The position numbers and the translations under genes are program-made. A DNA stretch of 64,000 nucleotides from Cercis canadensis (taxonomy: Eukaryota; Streptophyta; Magnoliopsida; Fabales; Fabaceae). Below, in pieces: positions 37,017-50,177 of the stretch. Numbering within the stretch: position 1 is the stretch's first letter; every line of letters begins with the position of its first letter. The notes beneath the pieces were generated by a model that saw only the letters and a list, made by a program, of their open reading frames with translations, was not told where the DNA came from and did no database searches. Where the stretch lies: NCBI GenBank assembly GCA_003255065.1, contig QAOA01000936.1:102964-166963 (forward strand). Direction: 5' to 3'.

Positions 37017-38092
37017 TTAAACTAGTAGAAATTTTGTAAATTGAAAATCCTAAACCGATGCAACCCACCTACTCCAAATTGCACCAATTATAACCAATTT
37101 CATTGGTTCTAAGTTTGCTGACCCATTTTCTTTATCAGTTTTCCCATGTGCAACATATGGGAAGGAAAAACAAATTCAATTGCTTGGTAGTTCATCTTTT
37201 TGAATACAACAAGGCAAAATAAAATAATCAGCAAAAGATAATCTCTCTTTAACCCCACAATTGTCGTGTTTACACAAAAAAAAAAAAAAGAAATGCTTTT
37301 CAAACATGCGTCAAGGCTAATACACACCAATCAAGACATAATCATAAGGCATTTTGTCCTCAGTTAAACATAATTCACATGCATTTTAAAAATTATACAA
37401 ATTCCTTAAATACGGGGTTTAAATAACTTATAAAAGGTTAAAAATTTAAATATTTATATTATCATATAACAAAAAATTAATAATATAATGTACATTGTCA
37501 TATCATTGTAACGTGATTAGCTTTATTCTCTTATTTTTATAGCATGTCATGGGAGCAAGTGTGCGTATTCTTTTCACAACAGGAAAATGTGAATAAACAA
37601 TCTTTAACTTAAAAGAGACTGGTCACACCTAATAAAAATAAAAATAAAAATAAAAAGAGACTTGTCAATTGTCACCTTATACATGACGTTACGTGATTAA
37701 CGTGAAAAACGTGAAATTATGTAAGACCACTTCTCAGTTTTCACATTTAAAAAAGAAAATCAAGACCATTCCTTTCGTTTTTATAAATAAAATTATTTAT
37801 TTATTTTTATCAAATAAAGAAAACTAAATTTTGTAAAGTGGAACTATTGAAGGAATGAGATCTAAACCTAAATAAAAAATTATTTTGAGACTCGTTATAC
37901 ATAAAATATTTATTTGAATAAATAAAAAAAATTATTAATAAATATATGTGTTTATTTGTAGTACTCCATATCTTGTAACTTGTTTACTTATGCATACATG
38001 GCGTATTACTAAATACAAATCTTGTATTACTGTGTTTATTTTAACTTTTCGGGTTTGTGAAGAAAGACAGAGAGATCCAAAAGAATAGGGTC

Positions 38093-38446
38093 ATGCTGAG
38101 GCCCAGGTTCAAAGTTAGCCGAAACCCGGGCTTCATGAAGCCCATGCCCGTAACCGTTTTGTCGTTGAATTATGAGTACGAATCGTCGAGTCGCCTAACT
38201 AGTTGCCTGTTGCCAGTTGCCACCGATTTTCCATTTTCCTCATCTCTCAGTTCCACAGATTCCCTTTTCCCGGAAAAAAAAAAAAAAAAACCCCTCTCTT
38301 TTTTCCCAGCCCCCAAACGCGAAAACCATCACTCCCTGTTTGTTTCCAGTAAAAAGACCCCGCCGGGAGTTCCGAATTTTCCGGGAAACTCGACTCCAGC
38401 ATGGTTTCCCCGGAAAACACCAATTGGCTCTTCGAATATGCCATGA
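38093..38446 (+). other. Upstream reading frame overlapping the bHLH start
   Basis: An ATG at 38093 opens 117 codons that end at 38446, past the bHLH start at 38401 and in a different frame. The translation (MLRPRFKVSRNPG onward) has no recognised domain and is rich in Ser, Pro and Lys, as expected from pyrimidine- and purine-rich leader DNA. It matters only if transcription starts before 38093. Confidence 0.3.
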
Positions 38447-41215
38447 TTGAAGATATCTCTGTCCCAGATGGGAATTTTACTGCTCCTGCTTCTGGTTTTA
38501 GCTGGCCGGCGCAGGCCTTGATTGGCTCTTCGAATGGCAGGTACTAAGATCATTTCAATTATGTTTCCTTTTGGTAATACACTGTATATTTTAACCCTTT
38601 ATCACAATATCACTGGTTGATAATTAGGGTTTTGACCATAGTTTTAATTGTCGGGTTATTAAATTTTTGGTGTGTTACTATGCTTGATTGCTTTACTTTG
38701 TAGAATTTTGGATTTTTTAATATATATTTGATTTCTTAGTTCAGAAGTAGTAAGGTTGCAAATTTTCTATGTTCATAAACAAGTGGTGCTGTCAAGTTTT
38801 ATTTAGTTGTAATTTCAATAACTATGACAGAATTGTGCTGTTTGGTTAACTTGGGTATATGAATGTCTAGTAGAACTTGAGTTGAAATGAATCTAGATAG
38901 CCTCTTGATTCTTCGTCATGCAACCTTAATTGCTGCTGCAACTCTTGCAAGTTGAAATGATACGTGTGAAATTCTATTTTATTTACAAGCATTTGATTGT
39001 CTGTGGAGTTTCTGATTGAAGAGCTGATGATTGTGCTGTAATTCATGTTCTCTGATTGACATCCAACTTCTAAGATTTTTATGCAAATATATAACCCCAT
39101 GCAATTTCGTAGTTGTAGTTCTGTTAGTTTTATATGGTGAGTAAATTATAGCAAGTCTGAGCATGTAAGTTTTCACGGATTGTGGGTTTTGATATGAGAA
39201 TGGGAGAGAATCATACTATCATTGTTGAATGTTGGTTCCTTTGCTTGACAAAGAGGTATTGAAGCCAAAATTTCGACCAAACCTTACTTGGTATAATACA
39301 TTCTGTTAGAGATTCATGGGCATGTGTCTAGGCCTTTTTTTTAGTAGCGATTCATTCTTTGAGTAAAATGTAGATTTTAAGGTTGAATTAGGATCAGGAT
39401 GCTTAGAAAATGTCTGAAATTATTGCTATCATGAGTTCCTTATTCAGATATTTGGAATAGACCTTGTTATTTTTTGGACCGTAGATAATATTTAGGAAGA
39501 TTTATGTTGATCATAATAGACTTTTGGGACAAATTTATATGCTGGTATGTGTAGATCTTGTTTATCTCTGTCTACTTCCTGCTCTTTTTTTTTTCTCCTT
39601 TGGTAACTTCCCTGTGCTAAAATTTGGAATGCCTGTAGAAACACAGTTGAATATCAACATCTTTCCCCCAATGGTTACTCACTCATTCTTCTTTGATGGT
39701 ACTATCTGTTCCTAGTGTCGAAATGGATGGTGCTTTGGGGGATTCTGATTGCCTTAAAGAGTCTGGTTCAAAGAAGAGGTACACAATCTTATTCTTCTTT
39801 CCTTTCCATGAGGTTATGCAAAATATGTTAATAATGGTGGAAGGAAAGAACAAGGAATCAGCATGTCTACCCACATTCAAAATCCTGTTCTTGTGACTTT
39901 TTTTATGCACTGTATTTCACATTCTCCATTTGGCTTGTTTGGCCGGCTGGTTCAAGGTTTATACAGTGAACTGGTCTATTTCCTTTTCTTTCTTTTTATA
40001 CACAATAGAAGTGTGATCAAAGACTGAAATGAAAAAACAGGTTAGTTTGAAAATTTTTAAATAGCCTAGCCATGATCTGTATTCATCAATAAATTGTCAG
40101 ATCTCAAGTAATAAAAATGAGTCAAATGGCATTATGAAAAAAGCTAATGGTTAGTTGCTTCTATAGAACGCAGCAGTTGATTCTGATGGTGTCTAAATGA
40201 AGCTGTCATGTGCTAGTGGCATTAGTTCAGCAGCATCAGTGAACATATCACATGACATACCCAGATATTACATCCACATTTTCCAGTGTCTTTCCCTGTC
40301 TACGTTATTCTTGACTATGAGAAAAGTTTGAGGGCAAGCATGTATTGCTCTTTACATAAAAGATGTGTGGGTCCAATCCAGATAGCTTTTCCCTGGAGAA
40401 GTTCACTCATCTCTCTTGTTCTTTTCCTGTTGCAGGGGTAGATCTGATTCATGTGCTGCTTCTAGCTCCAAGGCATGTCGAGAGAAGTTGCGGAGGGATA
40501 GGCTGAATGACAAGTAAAGTTTTTCTCCCTGCTACCTTCGCTCTATCTCTATTCTCTACATGGGTTTGTGTAAATGTGTCTCTGACGCATGGACCTATTA
40601 TGCTTGACATGATTAGGTTTCTTGAATTAGGCTCCATTTTGGAGCCTGGACGGCCTCCCAAAGCAGACAAGTCGGCCATTCTGATTGATGCTGTGCGAAT
40701 GGTGACTCAGTTACGGGGTGAGGCCCAGAAGTTGAAAGACTCAAATATGAATCTTCAAGAGAAGATCAAAGAGTTAAAGGTGAGGCCTAAAATCATATTC
40801 AACAAAACTTTGTGAGTATGGAATGTCTGGTCGGGAGTTCTGTATAATTTATCACTTCTTCCCTGAAGTTTTCTGCCTTAAGAGTAGTACATGTCCTAGA
40901 GGTAAACTTACTGAATGCCAATATTTTTGATTTCCTATCTAACTGCAGGCAGAGAAGAATGAACTTCGTGATGAGAAGCAGAGGCTCAAGTCGGAGAAAG
41001 AAAAGTTGGAGCAGCAGCTGAAAGCAGTTAATGCACAACCTGGTTTCTTGCCTCCCCCTCCTGCAATTCCTGCTGCTTTCACTGCGCAAGGCCAAGCTCC
41101 TGGCAACAAGTTGGTGCCTTTTATTGGTTATCCAGGAGTTGCCATGTGGCAATTTATGCCCCCAGCTGCTGTGGATACCTCCCAGGATCATGTACTCCGT
41201 CCACCAGTTGCCTAA
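38401..41215 (+). CDS. ILR3: bHLH transcription factor, ILR3 (bHLH105) type
   Basis: Subgroup IVc bHLH regulator; Arabidopsis ILR3/bHLH105 heterodimerises with its relatives to control iron-deficiency genes. Five exons (38401-38540, 39716-39778, 40436-40513, 40617-40779, 40949-41215) give 236 residues. The start MVSPENTNW, the basic region SSKACREKLRRDRLNDKF (from about 78), the helix-loop-helix ELGSILEPGRPPKADKSAIL with VRMVTQLRGEAQKLKDSN, the following leucine-zipper helix (NELRDEKQRLKSEKEKLEQQ) and the tail PGVAMWQFMPPA plus SQDHVLRPPVA are family hallmarks. The basic region keeps the DNA-contact residues. Introns split codons in phase 2 three times. It sits upstream of GAUT12, as At5g54680 does. 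Confidence 0.96.
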
Positions 41216-42091
41216 GTTGGCAGTCTACAATTATTTGGGCTTCCATTTCGGCCCAAAATTTGTATTCATTTTCCCAACCTTAATTGTCTTTGTAGTTTTC
41301 GACTAAGTGTTCTAACTGGAGATGGTGATGGCTTGACTGTATTTGGCATCTGATACTGTTATGAAGTAATGCTGGTATTTGCATGTAAATGTTAATAAGC
41401 TTGTCTGGCTAATCTTGCTTCAGTTTTGATTGTCTTCACTGGGTTTGAGATAATCTCCCCTCTGGTACAGTTAACTTTTAATGTTAGTTTAGGCTTGCAA
41501 AATAGGACAGTGTGCATTCATGCAGTTAGAGATGCTGAAGCAGTAGATGTTGCTCCTTTTTTTTTTTTTTTTCTTTTATAATTACTCACAGCCATATACC
41601 GTTAAGCAAAGAATTGGATGAAATCCGGATGAACGGAAGTTTCCAATTATAATCACGGTAAGATACAAACATATTCTGAGGGAAAATTTAAGAGCTCCGA
41701 AAGTTCTAGGAACTTTAAGGAGTTTAGATTAATGAACCAAGAAAGTAACATGCTTCAAACAAGTAAGTAATTAGGCTAAGAAGACGCCAGTGATTAAGAT
41801 GTTCTGTAAGTATACAGTTAATTAAGCTTATATGTTTACCCCAAAATTTCTAATGTAATAGCTAAATATTATTTACTTGAAAATTCAATGTTACTTATTT
41901 CATTATCCCTTGCTAGTTTTTGCAAGATTCTAATATAACTAAATGCATGTCAAAGAACAAATCTGACACCTACATCAGATATATACCCTCCCACTTGCCA
42001 TCGAATTGTGAGGTTGTGAGCTAGCTGGATACCTTATCTGATACTGCTCTTTCATATCAAAACTCTAGGAGACTTTGTTTAATAAGCTTAA
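41216..42091. other. Intergenic region between bHLH and DUF1995-like genes
   Basis: bHLH 3' untranslated DNA and the DUF1995-like promoter. A GATATATACC tract at about 41978-41987 lies about 105 bases before the next start codon and could be its TATA box. A poly-T run at about 41556-41571. Nothing else supportable. Confidence 0.5.
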
Positions 42092-43108
42092 ATGGCATCC
42101 TATCTTCACATAACTCATTTCCGATCTATTCTAATTTCCAAGCTATCAAGCTTGCATCCACACTCTAATTCTCAATTCACATCTATCCCATTTCCTACTC
42201 CTCAGTGTCTCCGCCACCAACACTACCATATCTCCTGCATTCCCCAACCCGTTCCCCTCAAAGCTACATCCACATCCATCCAATCTTCACTCTCTTCTCC
42301 TAACCCACCCACCTCAAAAGAAGAAGCCATTTTGCAGGCTAAAACATCTCTTTCAACTACGTTAGAGAAGCCCCTCAACAACCCCAAACTAATTGGTAAA
42401 TTAAAGAAACTCAAGCAACCCAAGTTTAGGGTTGAAATTCCTGTTGTTGATGACTCACCGGATGCACTATCCCAACTTGCTTTTGAAGTTTTTGGAGACA
42501 TACCCATTAAAAGAAAAGGTTCTCCTATTAAGATCTTAATCCTGTGGCCTAATCCCAGCTTAAAAGAAGCTGCCACCGAAGCCTTTCAATCTCATTCACC
42601 TGGCCAAGTTGAACATGTAGACATTCCTTCAATTTCCAAAACTGATACCAGAATCTTGAATTCAGCAGATGTGGCAGTATTTCTAGTGCCAGAGGCTTCG
42701 CAATTGGCTCAAATGAAAACAGTGACTGATGTTTTCTATCCTAAGCCAGCGGTGATATTTGACCCAAAATGGACATATGAGGAGGAGGAGAATTTTGGTG
42801 ATCTAAGTGGCTTTGTGAGTTCATTTGATGTGGTTTATTCTTTCATGGGATTGGAGGTAAGAGGGGTTTTGAGCAAACGTAAAGGAGTAATTTTTAAGTG
42901 CGTGAGAGATGGGGTTGTGAGTGGAGAGAGATGGAATGTTCTTGTGGAAGAAGAAGGAGAACTGAAGGTGGTTTCTACGTTCAAGGCCAGGCCAAGCATT
43001 GGTGAAGTTGAGACTGTACTGTACAATCTGATGGCTATTAATTCACCTATAACGAAGTCTGCAAAGTTTCTCAAGGATTTGGTGTCCAATGTAACCGGTA
43101 AAAAGTAA
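42092..43108 (+). CDS. Chloroplast DUF1995-like protein
   Basis: Intronless gene for 338 residues. The first 70 or so residues are rich in Ser, His, Pro and Thr and almost free of acidic residues, as in a plastid transit peptide. The folded part starts near residue 110 and contains IKILILWPNPSLKEAA, VAVFLVPEASQLAQM, PAVIFDPKWTYEEEENFG, FDVVYSFMGLEVRGVL, GVIFKCVRDG and a final RPSIGEVETVLYNL. The pattern of a Rossmann-like first half, then a conserved Tyr-Ser-Phe and a Gly-rich strand, resembles DUF1995 proteins such as LPA3, a photosystem II assembly helper. The family call is from remembered pattern; the molecular role of this member is not known. Its 3' end faces GAUT12. Confidence 0.75.
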   Translation: MASYLHITHFRSILISKLSSLHPHSNSQFTSIPFPTPQCLRHQHYHISCIPQPVPLKATSTSIQSSLSSPNPPTSKEEAILQAKTSLSTTLEKPLNNPKLIGKLKKLKQPKFRVEIPVVDDSPDALSQLAFEVFGDIPIKRKGSPIKILILWPNPSLKEAATEAFQSHSPGQVEHVDIPSISKTDTRILNSADVAVFLVPEASQLAQMKTVTDVFYPKPAVIFDPKWTYEEEENFGDLSGFVSSFDVVYSFMGLEVRGVLSKRKGVIFKCVRDGVVSGERWNVLVEEEGELKVVSTFKARPSIGEVETVLYNLMAINSPITKSAKFLKDLVSNVTGKK

Positions 43109-43831
43109 GTTCAGATATGAAATTGGGCTATAAATTGAATGCCCTTTTCAGGTCTTTGATCAACAAGAATTGCGAACTGGGCAAAACGTGTTTGTGAATA
43201 TGTCTCAGTGAATGTAGGTACACTCTGATCATTGTATGAATTGAGCATGTGATATTGACCCATCAATATTGAAGTAGAACTCTGATTTCTTTCTGAAGTT
43301 CTGCTTTAAGTTCTTTGATCACAGAATTATTATGGATACGTTGAAGTTAAACAACCATATACCCATGAAACATATGATGTTATATGGCTGTAGATATTTC
43401 CTTAACACCAAATACATAGTAACAAAGTGTGTTGAGTGTCATAAATTATATAAATAGAAACGAAATGGATTTGAATGGTCCTTTGGTCTCTCTGTTTTGC
43501 CTCATACTTCTATTTCTGTCTTATAAAGGCTTATTTTTATGTCTTTAGTTCTCATATTTGTTTCCAAAAAAGAACTGCCTTGCCTTTTTACATACACATA
43601 TAATCTACAAATACTCGTACTTACAATAAGGTTTGAAGAGAAAAAGAATCTCAGAATATCAGCTGAAGAAAGAGAGTAAAAAAAATTCAGAAAGAAGGGG
43701 CCTTCATGCTATCATTGTCTCTCCTTTTTTGTTGAAAGCCTTATACTTCGAAAACTGTCTCATTTCTTTTTCCCTCGTATACAAACACCATTTCTTGAAC
43801 TCATCAACAGCGCATATTCTCAAGATCCAAG
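43109..43831. other. Convergent intergenic region
   Basis: 722 bases between the DUF1995-like and GAUT12 stop codons, holding both 3' untranslated regions. A reading frame at 43633-43845 has no recognised motif. Confidence 0.6.
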
Positions 43832-46708
43832 TTATGATGCCCTAATGTGACAGCTCTTGATGAACTTATCCGAAAAGTCCACATACTTAGCCCACAATGG
43901 CCGAAGTTGAGGGAAAGCTATTTCCAGCCAAGGCTTTGCCCTGCCATTGAAATGGATGACACCAGCACTCTCAGCATCAGCAAAACTTGTATTTTCCTGG
44001 TATCCCAGACCCAGCATGTGCCAGAAAGGATCAATGGTGTGGACGTGGCCATGAAATGCTATTAATCCCGGAGGTAATGTCCCTAGCTGCCACAAACTGA
44101 GGTCTGATTTTAAGTTCTGCAGAAAGGAAAACAGAGATATCGGTGTGTTATAGTGCTATTTTTCTCATTTATGGCAATTCTAGTTTAATAACTTGAAACA
44201 TATATAAATGATAACTTAGAGGCTTTTTTTTCTTTCTTCTGTTAACTATATAGTATTATGGAAGGATGGAGGATGCATATACCTGCTCAACCCAATGATG
44301 GTATGTAAGGCTTATATTGGTCTTCCTCCAAGCCTCTAGATCAAAAATGTTCATGCCATAAGCCCAAGCACATTCATTGGGGTAGAAATTCTCGGATATT
44401 AGAGGGTGGGAGAAGTTCAAATAGCTTTTAAACCTCTTTGACATCACAAACTTATCTTCTCCAGTACATGTTTCTACTGCTCCATTGACTTTCCCATTCA
44501 TGTCAATGTCCCACAGAGGGGAAAGATCAGTTTGTACCACGATGTCATCATCCAGGAAGACCACCCTATTAAGGCTTGGGAACAACTGTTATGGAAAATG
44601 AATTATAGCAATAAGCATCACAGGCACCAAAAAAAGGTTTATTGGCAATGAAAGTATTAAGTAGGCCTTCAAATAACAGATTTACTTTCTACGCTACCCC
44701 TTTTACCTCTGGAAGATGTATACGAATGTGGTTCATCACTGAATTATACTTGGGACTAAGTGCTTGTAGCTTTGCTGCAACAACTACTGGCTTATCCGTA
44801 TTATTTGTTACGATAGCAGATGATCCCCCTCTAAATTGTGACCGCACTTGTTGATCTTTTTCCATTGCTTCCAGAACTGGCACCTTTCCCTTTGAAAGCC
44901 AATCAAAATGGTGCAATGCCTTGACCTCAATTACAGCAGGTGTTAGAGGGTGCAATGAGAACCAAGCCTGCATGGGATAATAAGTCTTTCTGTCTGTAAT
45001 TATGTGCAGTACAACTTTCTGGGGCCGCAAAGAGTTGCGGACAAGTGATGTTGCAACCACGGAGGCAGCCAACACATTGTCTGAGGCGAGGACAAAGTGG
45101 AAGTAGGAGTTGTCAACCAGGGCAGGGACTAGTTCTGCAGAAGGGAGTTGAAGGCGTGCTGCTGCATTGTTAGAGTGCTCACTGGCCAATCTTAAGGCAA
45201 GGCAGTGAAGCTGTTTGGGTATGCTGCTTGATGCTATATGACGATATAAGTATTCTTGGATTTTAGCTGCCCTGGTCCTTTCTTCCATAAGGGTGACCTA
45301 AGAAATGGGTTGTGTTAATCAATGTAGTCGTAGACTCAAATTTATGACAAACTGCATATTTTATGTTAATCAAGAGGAAAAAGAACGGTACCATTTCTCG
45401 AAGTTTAACAGCAAATGTCTTTGCATCATATCCACCTTCCTTCATTTCAGTCATGAAATCTTCTAAAGTCTGTGGGATATCAGATCTTCCCTCTAGTTCA
45501 TCTTTGCCAACGGGTTCATCTAATATTCGGTATATCACTTCTGGCACCTATTAGAAACCATTGCATATTTCACTCAGTAACACAACTTTCTAGTTCAATT
45601 ATTTACCAATACACTCAAATTTTGACAAAATAATTAAAAGAGTTCAGAATATTACATTTGATTCAAGCCTTCTTCCCAAAATCCTCGGTCCTAGTTTTTT
45701 CCCGATACAACCTGCAAATATTTAAAAGTAATTTTTTTAAAAAAAAAAATAAAATCAAATATATAGATATGATGATCACAATTATTGTCATTATAATTTC
45801 TTGGCCATAATAGTTCACTAGTTATGTACTTATTTATGAGGTAAGAGAATTTCTCTAGGTTTAAAACTTAATGTTCATTTTTACACTTTTCTATAATAGA
45901 GTGGATGCAGGTGCAAATTTATAAAAAATTAACTATGTGGCACTTCCCATGGTCAATTTTGCCCCCAATAGTCAATTTGACTAATCTTATTCCTTTTTCT
46001 TTTCGGTCGAATCCTATTCCATTTATAAATACAACACTCATAAAGACGAGTTCTGATCAAAGGGATATAATGTAAAAAAAATGTTGGTAGATGTTTAATA
46101 TTTTGTCTGTTTGCATCTACTATCATTCTCCCATGGAACTCTGAGTGGCTGTGATGAAGTATAACTAAATACACCGATGACTTTACCCGAAAAGGAAAGC
46201 AAACAAATACAAGTGTATCTTTTTCCATAAATTTCATATTCATTTAATTTATCAAAGTCCCATATCGTAAAATTTTTAAATCAAAGGTCGGCAACAATTT
46301 CTTCGAGGCATAATGCAGCCAAACAGTGATTACAAATCATTATCAATTCAAAGTTTTGAATGAATAATACTGATATTGAAAATTGAAGCATTAGCTACCT
46401 TACATTCTTGTGATACATTGAAGCATTATCCCTCTCAGTTTTTGTGTTTGTGTGTGAGAAAGAGATTGAAGGAAAGATAGGAAAGTTGATAATATACCTA
46501 TAGTAGAGCACTTGTTTTCTCCATCAATGCCATCCACTGCTGTCAATACAAACACAAACCGAAGAAGAAATGTAAAGAACAAGAGTGAATAGAAGAGCAT
46601 CCGATACGAAAGCCTTCTTGATGCAACCTTCACTTTGATAAATTCTTTAAACCCTTTGCCCGGAAGCACAGTGACATGCCTTAAACTTGGTGAAATATGA
46701 AGCTGCAT
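43832..46708 (-). CDS. GAUT12: GAUT12/IRX8, GT8 glycosyltransferase
   Basis: Golgi type II membrane glycosyltransferase needed for secondary-wall xylan, probably making its reducing-end sequence. Six exons (46498-46708, 45656-45711, 45392-45547, 44707-45297, 44283-44585, 43832-44116) give 533 residues; Arabidopsis IRX8 has 535. A short cytosolic tail (MQLHISPSLRHVTVLPGKGF) is followed by one membrane anchor (about 46-66) and a stem with GRSDIPQTLEDFM. The catalytic domain has NYFHFVLASDN-type start (here NSYFHFVLASDNVLAAS), the metal-binding DDD at 350-352 (VVFLDDDIVVQTDL), and HFNGRAKPW (494-502). The conserved tail IKSCHIRAS ends the protein. The start chosen is MQLHISPS, matching IRX8. All residues expected for activity are present. 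Confidence 0.97.
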
Positions 46709-47148
46709 TTTGTCCCAAACACAATAAGGCAAGGCAACAGCAACAGCAAAAGCAGAAACAGAGCTTTGATGAGTTCCTCCTCTTCAATGGGGTAATAGTC
46801 CTTATTTCATTTGGCAATTCACCACCTGATCAAGTACAGAGGGGAATTGCAGAGAAAAGTCATGTCAGGTTATGCTGTAAAAGGAAGGATTTTGTTGGTG
46901 TTTAAGGTTGCTATCTGTCACCTAACCTTGCTTAGCATTTGGGCCAGGCATGTCAATGTGTTTGAGGGGTTTAATATTTTTGAGGTGAACTTGGGGTTGT
47001 TAAAGAGAAAGAGACATGGGACTAAGAGCTTGGGTATTTGGCTTGGTTTTGAAGGAGGGAAGTTGAGGGAAGAAGAGAAGGAGAAGAATAAAATTAAATA
47101 GGAAGAAGGGTTTGTTTGGTGTATGCTTGGCTTTGCCTCCACACGAAG

Positions 47149-47158
47149 ATTTTATAGC
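47149..47158 (-). promoter_or_regulatory. Candidate GAUT12 TATA box
   Basis: On the minus strand GCTATAAAATC lies about 445 bases upstream of the GAUT12 start codon, with a CT/GA-rich tract (about 47211-47235) further upstream. The region at 47235-47265 reads CCAACCACC on the minus strand, which only loosely resembles AC elements of secondary-wall genes. Confidence 0.4.
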
Positions 47159-49656
47159 ATATAGAGTTTGGACTGTGAAAGAACAGGACTTCTACATGGA
47201 AAATGACTACCTCTCCTCTCTCTCTCTCTCTTTCTCTAAGGTGGGTTAAGGATGTGGTGGTTGGAGTAAAAACTCAGGAACCCTTACTTCTCTTTCTTTT
47301 TCAAGGAAATGGAAAATTAAAGCAGAACAAATCCTTGTTAGGCTTTGATCAGCAAGGGGGTTTTGTGTAACTGTAAGTGACAGCTTTAAGGGTTAATTAG
47401 CAATTCCCAAAAATTTCTTTGACCAAATTTAATGTTTTTATTTGTCTCTAATAAATGGTATGCTAAGTATTGATGTGCATTAGGTCATTAGGTGGGAGAA
47501 ATTGTATCTTGTCATTTTGTCAAGTTCATTATTCACAATACATTTCCCCCTAACTATTCACATGTACCAGACAATGACACAAATGGTAAGACTACAGTCC
47601 TTAGTGAACACATTCTCTTTCACACACAGCTATTATCAGCCTATCATCAAATACTTGCAACTGCAATTTAGTTATTTTAGAAACAATTAGTAAATTGAAA
47701 TTGACTTTTAGCTGATATAATGATCTTGTTTTCCCTCTAGAAAATTTGAATATGACAAAATAAAGTTATTTTTACAACTACCATACAAAGATCATTGTGA
47801 GAAATTAAGGGAAAGATTCAAATTTTAATTAATCCAGATAAACAGTACAATAACTAGACACCAAGTTTCTGATAAACATGGATTATGACTCTAAAAAATT
47901 GTTCATTGTTTAATGTTATGAAATACTCTATTTTGTCCCTATTTTGTAATCTTATCAAGTACCTTGTTTTGCTCTACAATCATTCATATATTAATGAACA
48001 TTATAATAGCTATATATATATTTTTTTATTATACAGTTTGATGTATAAGCAAAGAAGATTAAGTCGCTAAGTATAAGTTAATAATAAATATTTTTTTTTA
48101 TAGTTTTCAATAGAAATGAGCAACTAACATAGTTTCTAGCCAATACAATACTGCAAGTGTTACAAAGGCAAAGGAAAAATGAAAAAACAAACTAATTTGC
48201 ACATGTTAAATGTATTCTCTTAAGCTATGATTCATGGGATATCATCAATCATCATATCAATTATCAACCACTGATCCTTTTGGCCAAATATGAGAAAAAG
48301 GATGACGTCAATTTTACACATAAACTAGATTTCACATACTAAAAAGGAAATAGATCTTCCATTCCAAGATAGGTACCTGTTGTATGTAGACACCACAACT
48401 TCTCTCAAGGCAATAATAATACTAAGAAAAAGGAATATCTGGTAAGGTCAAGAAGGGGCAACCCATATCATCATAAGCCATGTTCTGTCCAATCTAGAAA
48501 TCAATTCCTATAATGTTAGCACTGAAGTTAGTATATCCATGAATATGAAAGATAATAGAAGAATACACAAAAGAACAACTATGGGGTTCCCTTACCTAGT
48601 AGCAATCAGCAAATACAAGTGTGCCTTCGATTTGACATGCTTTTGAGGGAAACCTCTATTCCATGCTTAATTAGTTTGCTCACTCAATTCCAAAACTCAG
48701 CTTCATCATAATGAAACCTTACCCCAATGCCTGATCCTGTATTTAGCTCAACACAAAACTCAGTGCTGTTAAAACAATTTGCATTTTAACTAGCATACAA
48801 AAATGGGAATATAGATAGCTTGTTGGTAATAGTACGAAAGCATTTAGATACTTGGAACTTGGCAGTTTCCGCCATGCCTTTTTAAAAATTTATTCATCAT
48901 TACATTTGGTATAATTTATGTGTTTATGTCATTTGTCAAATAGATTAAAGCTATAATATAATGTTGGGAAGATTATTCTCATCTTCAAACTCTTATGCTA
49001 AAATACATATTAAGTTATGTAGTTACTTTGTTAATATATTTACATAAATACACATAGAATAAGTAGTTCAAAAATTTCTTGAAAAGATTGAAGTTCTAGG
49101 TATAAATTTCATTCCAAAAAAAATCTCATTCTTTATATTTAAACTAAAAAATCTTATTTTATCTGTCAATGACAAAAACAAAAATTATTCATATATATAT
49201 ATATATATTGGTTGATGTGTTAAACGATAATTAATAAAATCAATGAAAAACTGATAACTAACAAGTATGAACTGTTGGTATCAATGAATGACAATATTGA
49301 GATAATCTGGGTTTCAAGTTATACCGCTTCATAAAATATTTTCTCTTTCATTTTTTAATGTGTATACCTAAATTTATCTGTTTATCTTTTTTTTTTGACA
49401 AAAAAAAAATTTAATCTTCAATCCGAATTTCACTTTTTTATTTCAAATTAAAGTTGCAAAAGTTCGTCATTATCATTGTAATTGAATTGTATCAACTTTC
49501 TCGTATGCACATTTGTTCATATCAACATTCATCATTGTCATTGACCATGTAAATTACAAGTTCAAATGCTTTATTTGCACGTCTACTTCTACTAACCCCA
49601 AATTTATTTTTTTTAATTCAACCACTGGGGGTTATATACAACATGTCAATTTTTTT

Positions 49657-50177
49657 TGGTTTCAATGTATTGCATAACCTTATAGTTTAGACAAATTTTG
49701 AATAAAATCCCTATAATTTTTTTTCCTCTTTTAGGGTATTTATAATTTGAAATTTTTTTAATTTGGTCAATGTCATCACCCTAAGTTATAACTCCGTCAG
49801 TTTAATGTTGACATATGACAAACAGCTTCTCCATATGACAATAGATAAAGCTTACATGGTGTCAAAGTGGCACACAAATTACCACCCATCAAATGCACAT
49901 GCAAAGTATGTGATTCAGTTTTCCCCAAATTAATAGAAATTAAGGTGAGGAGCAACACATAGAACTCAATTTGTGTCACGTTAACTTTTTTTATTGTCAC
50001 ATAAACAAGTCGTTTGTCATATAAGTATTAAATTGATAAAGTTATAATTATGGTGATGACAGGAACCCAATTAAAAAAATTTCAAACTATAAATACCTTA
50101 AAAGAAAAAGAAAAAATGTAGATATATCATTCAAAATTGGTCCAAATTATAGGAATTTACAATATATTTAAACTATT
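49657..50177. mobile_element. Fold-back element with ~140-165-base inverted repeats
   Basis: The left arm (about 49657-49822) and right arm (about 50013-50177) are imperfect reverse complements; matching words include ATTTTTTTAATTTGG / CCCAATTAAAAAAATTT and GTCATCACCCTAAG / ATTATGGTGATGAC. About 190 bases of unrelated DNA lie between. Similarity may continue a little beyond both ends. It has no coding potential and looks like a long-arm MITE, possibly Mutator-derived. Confidence 0.75.

Larger units (their letters stand above)
35810..38400. other. Intergenic region between CXXS1 and the bHLH gene
   Basis: AT-rich DNA with a long-arm fold-back element (36221-36612), an N in a poly-T run (37001) and the bHLH promoter/leader (last few hundred bases, containing an overlapping upstream reading frame from 38093). 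No intact gene was seen. Confidence 0.6.

Noticed and set aside
42223-42576. Minus-strand frame within the DUF1995-like gene
   Set aside because: Antisense of a longer, composition-consistent plus-strand frame with a transit peptide and domain.
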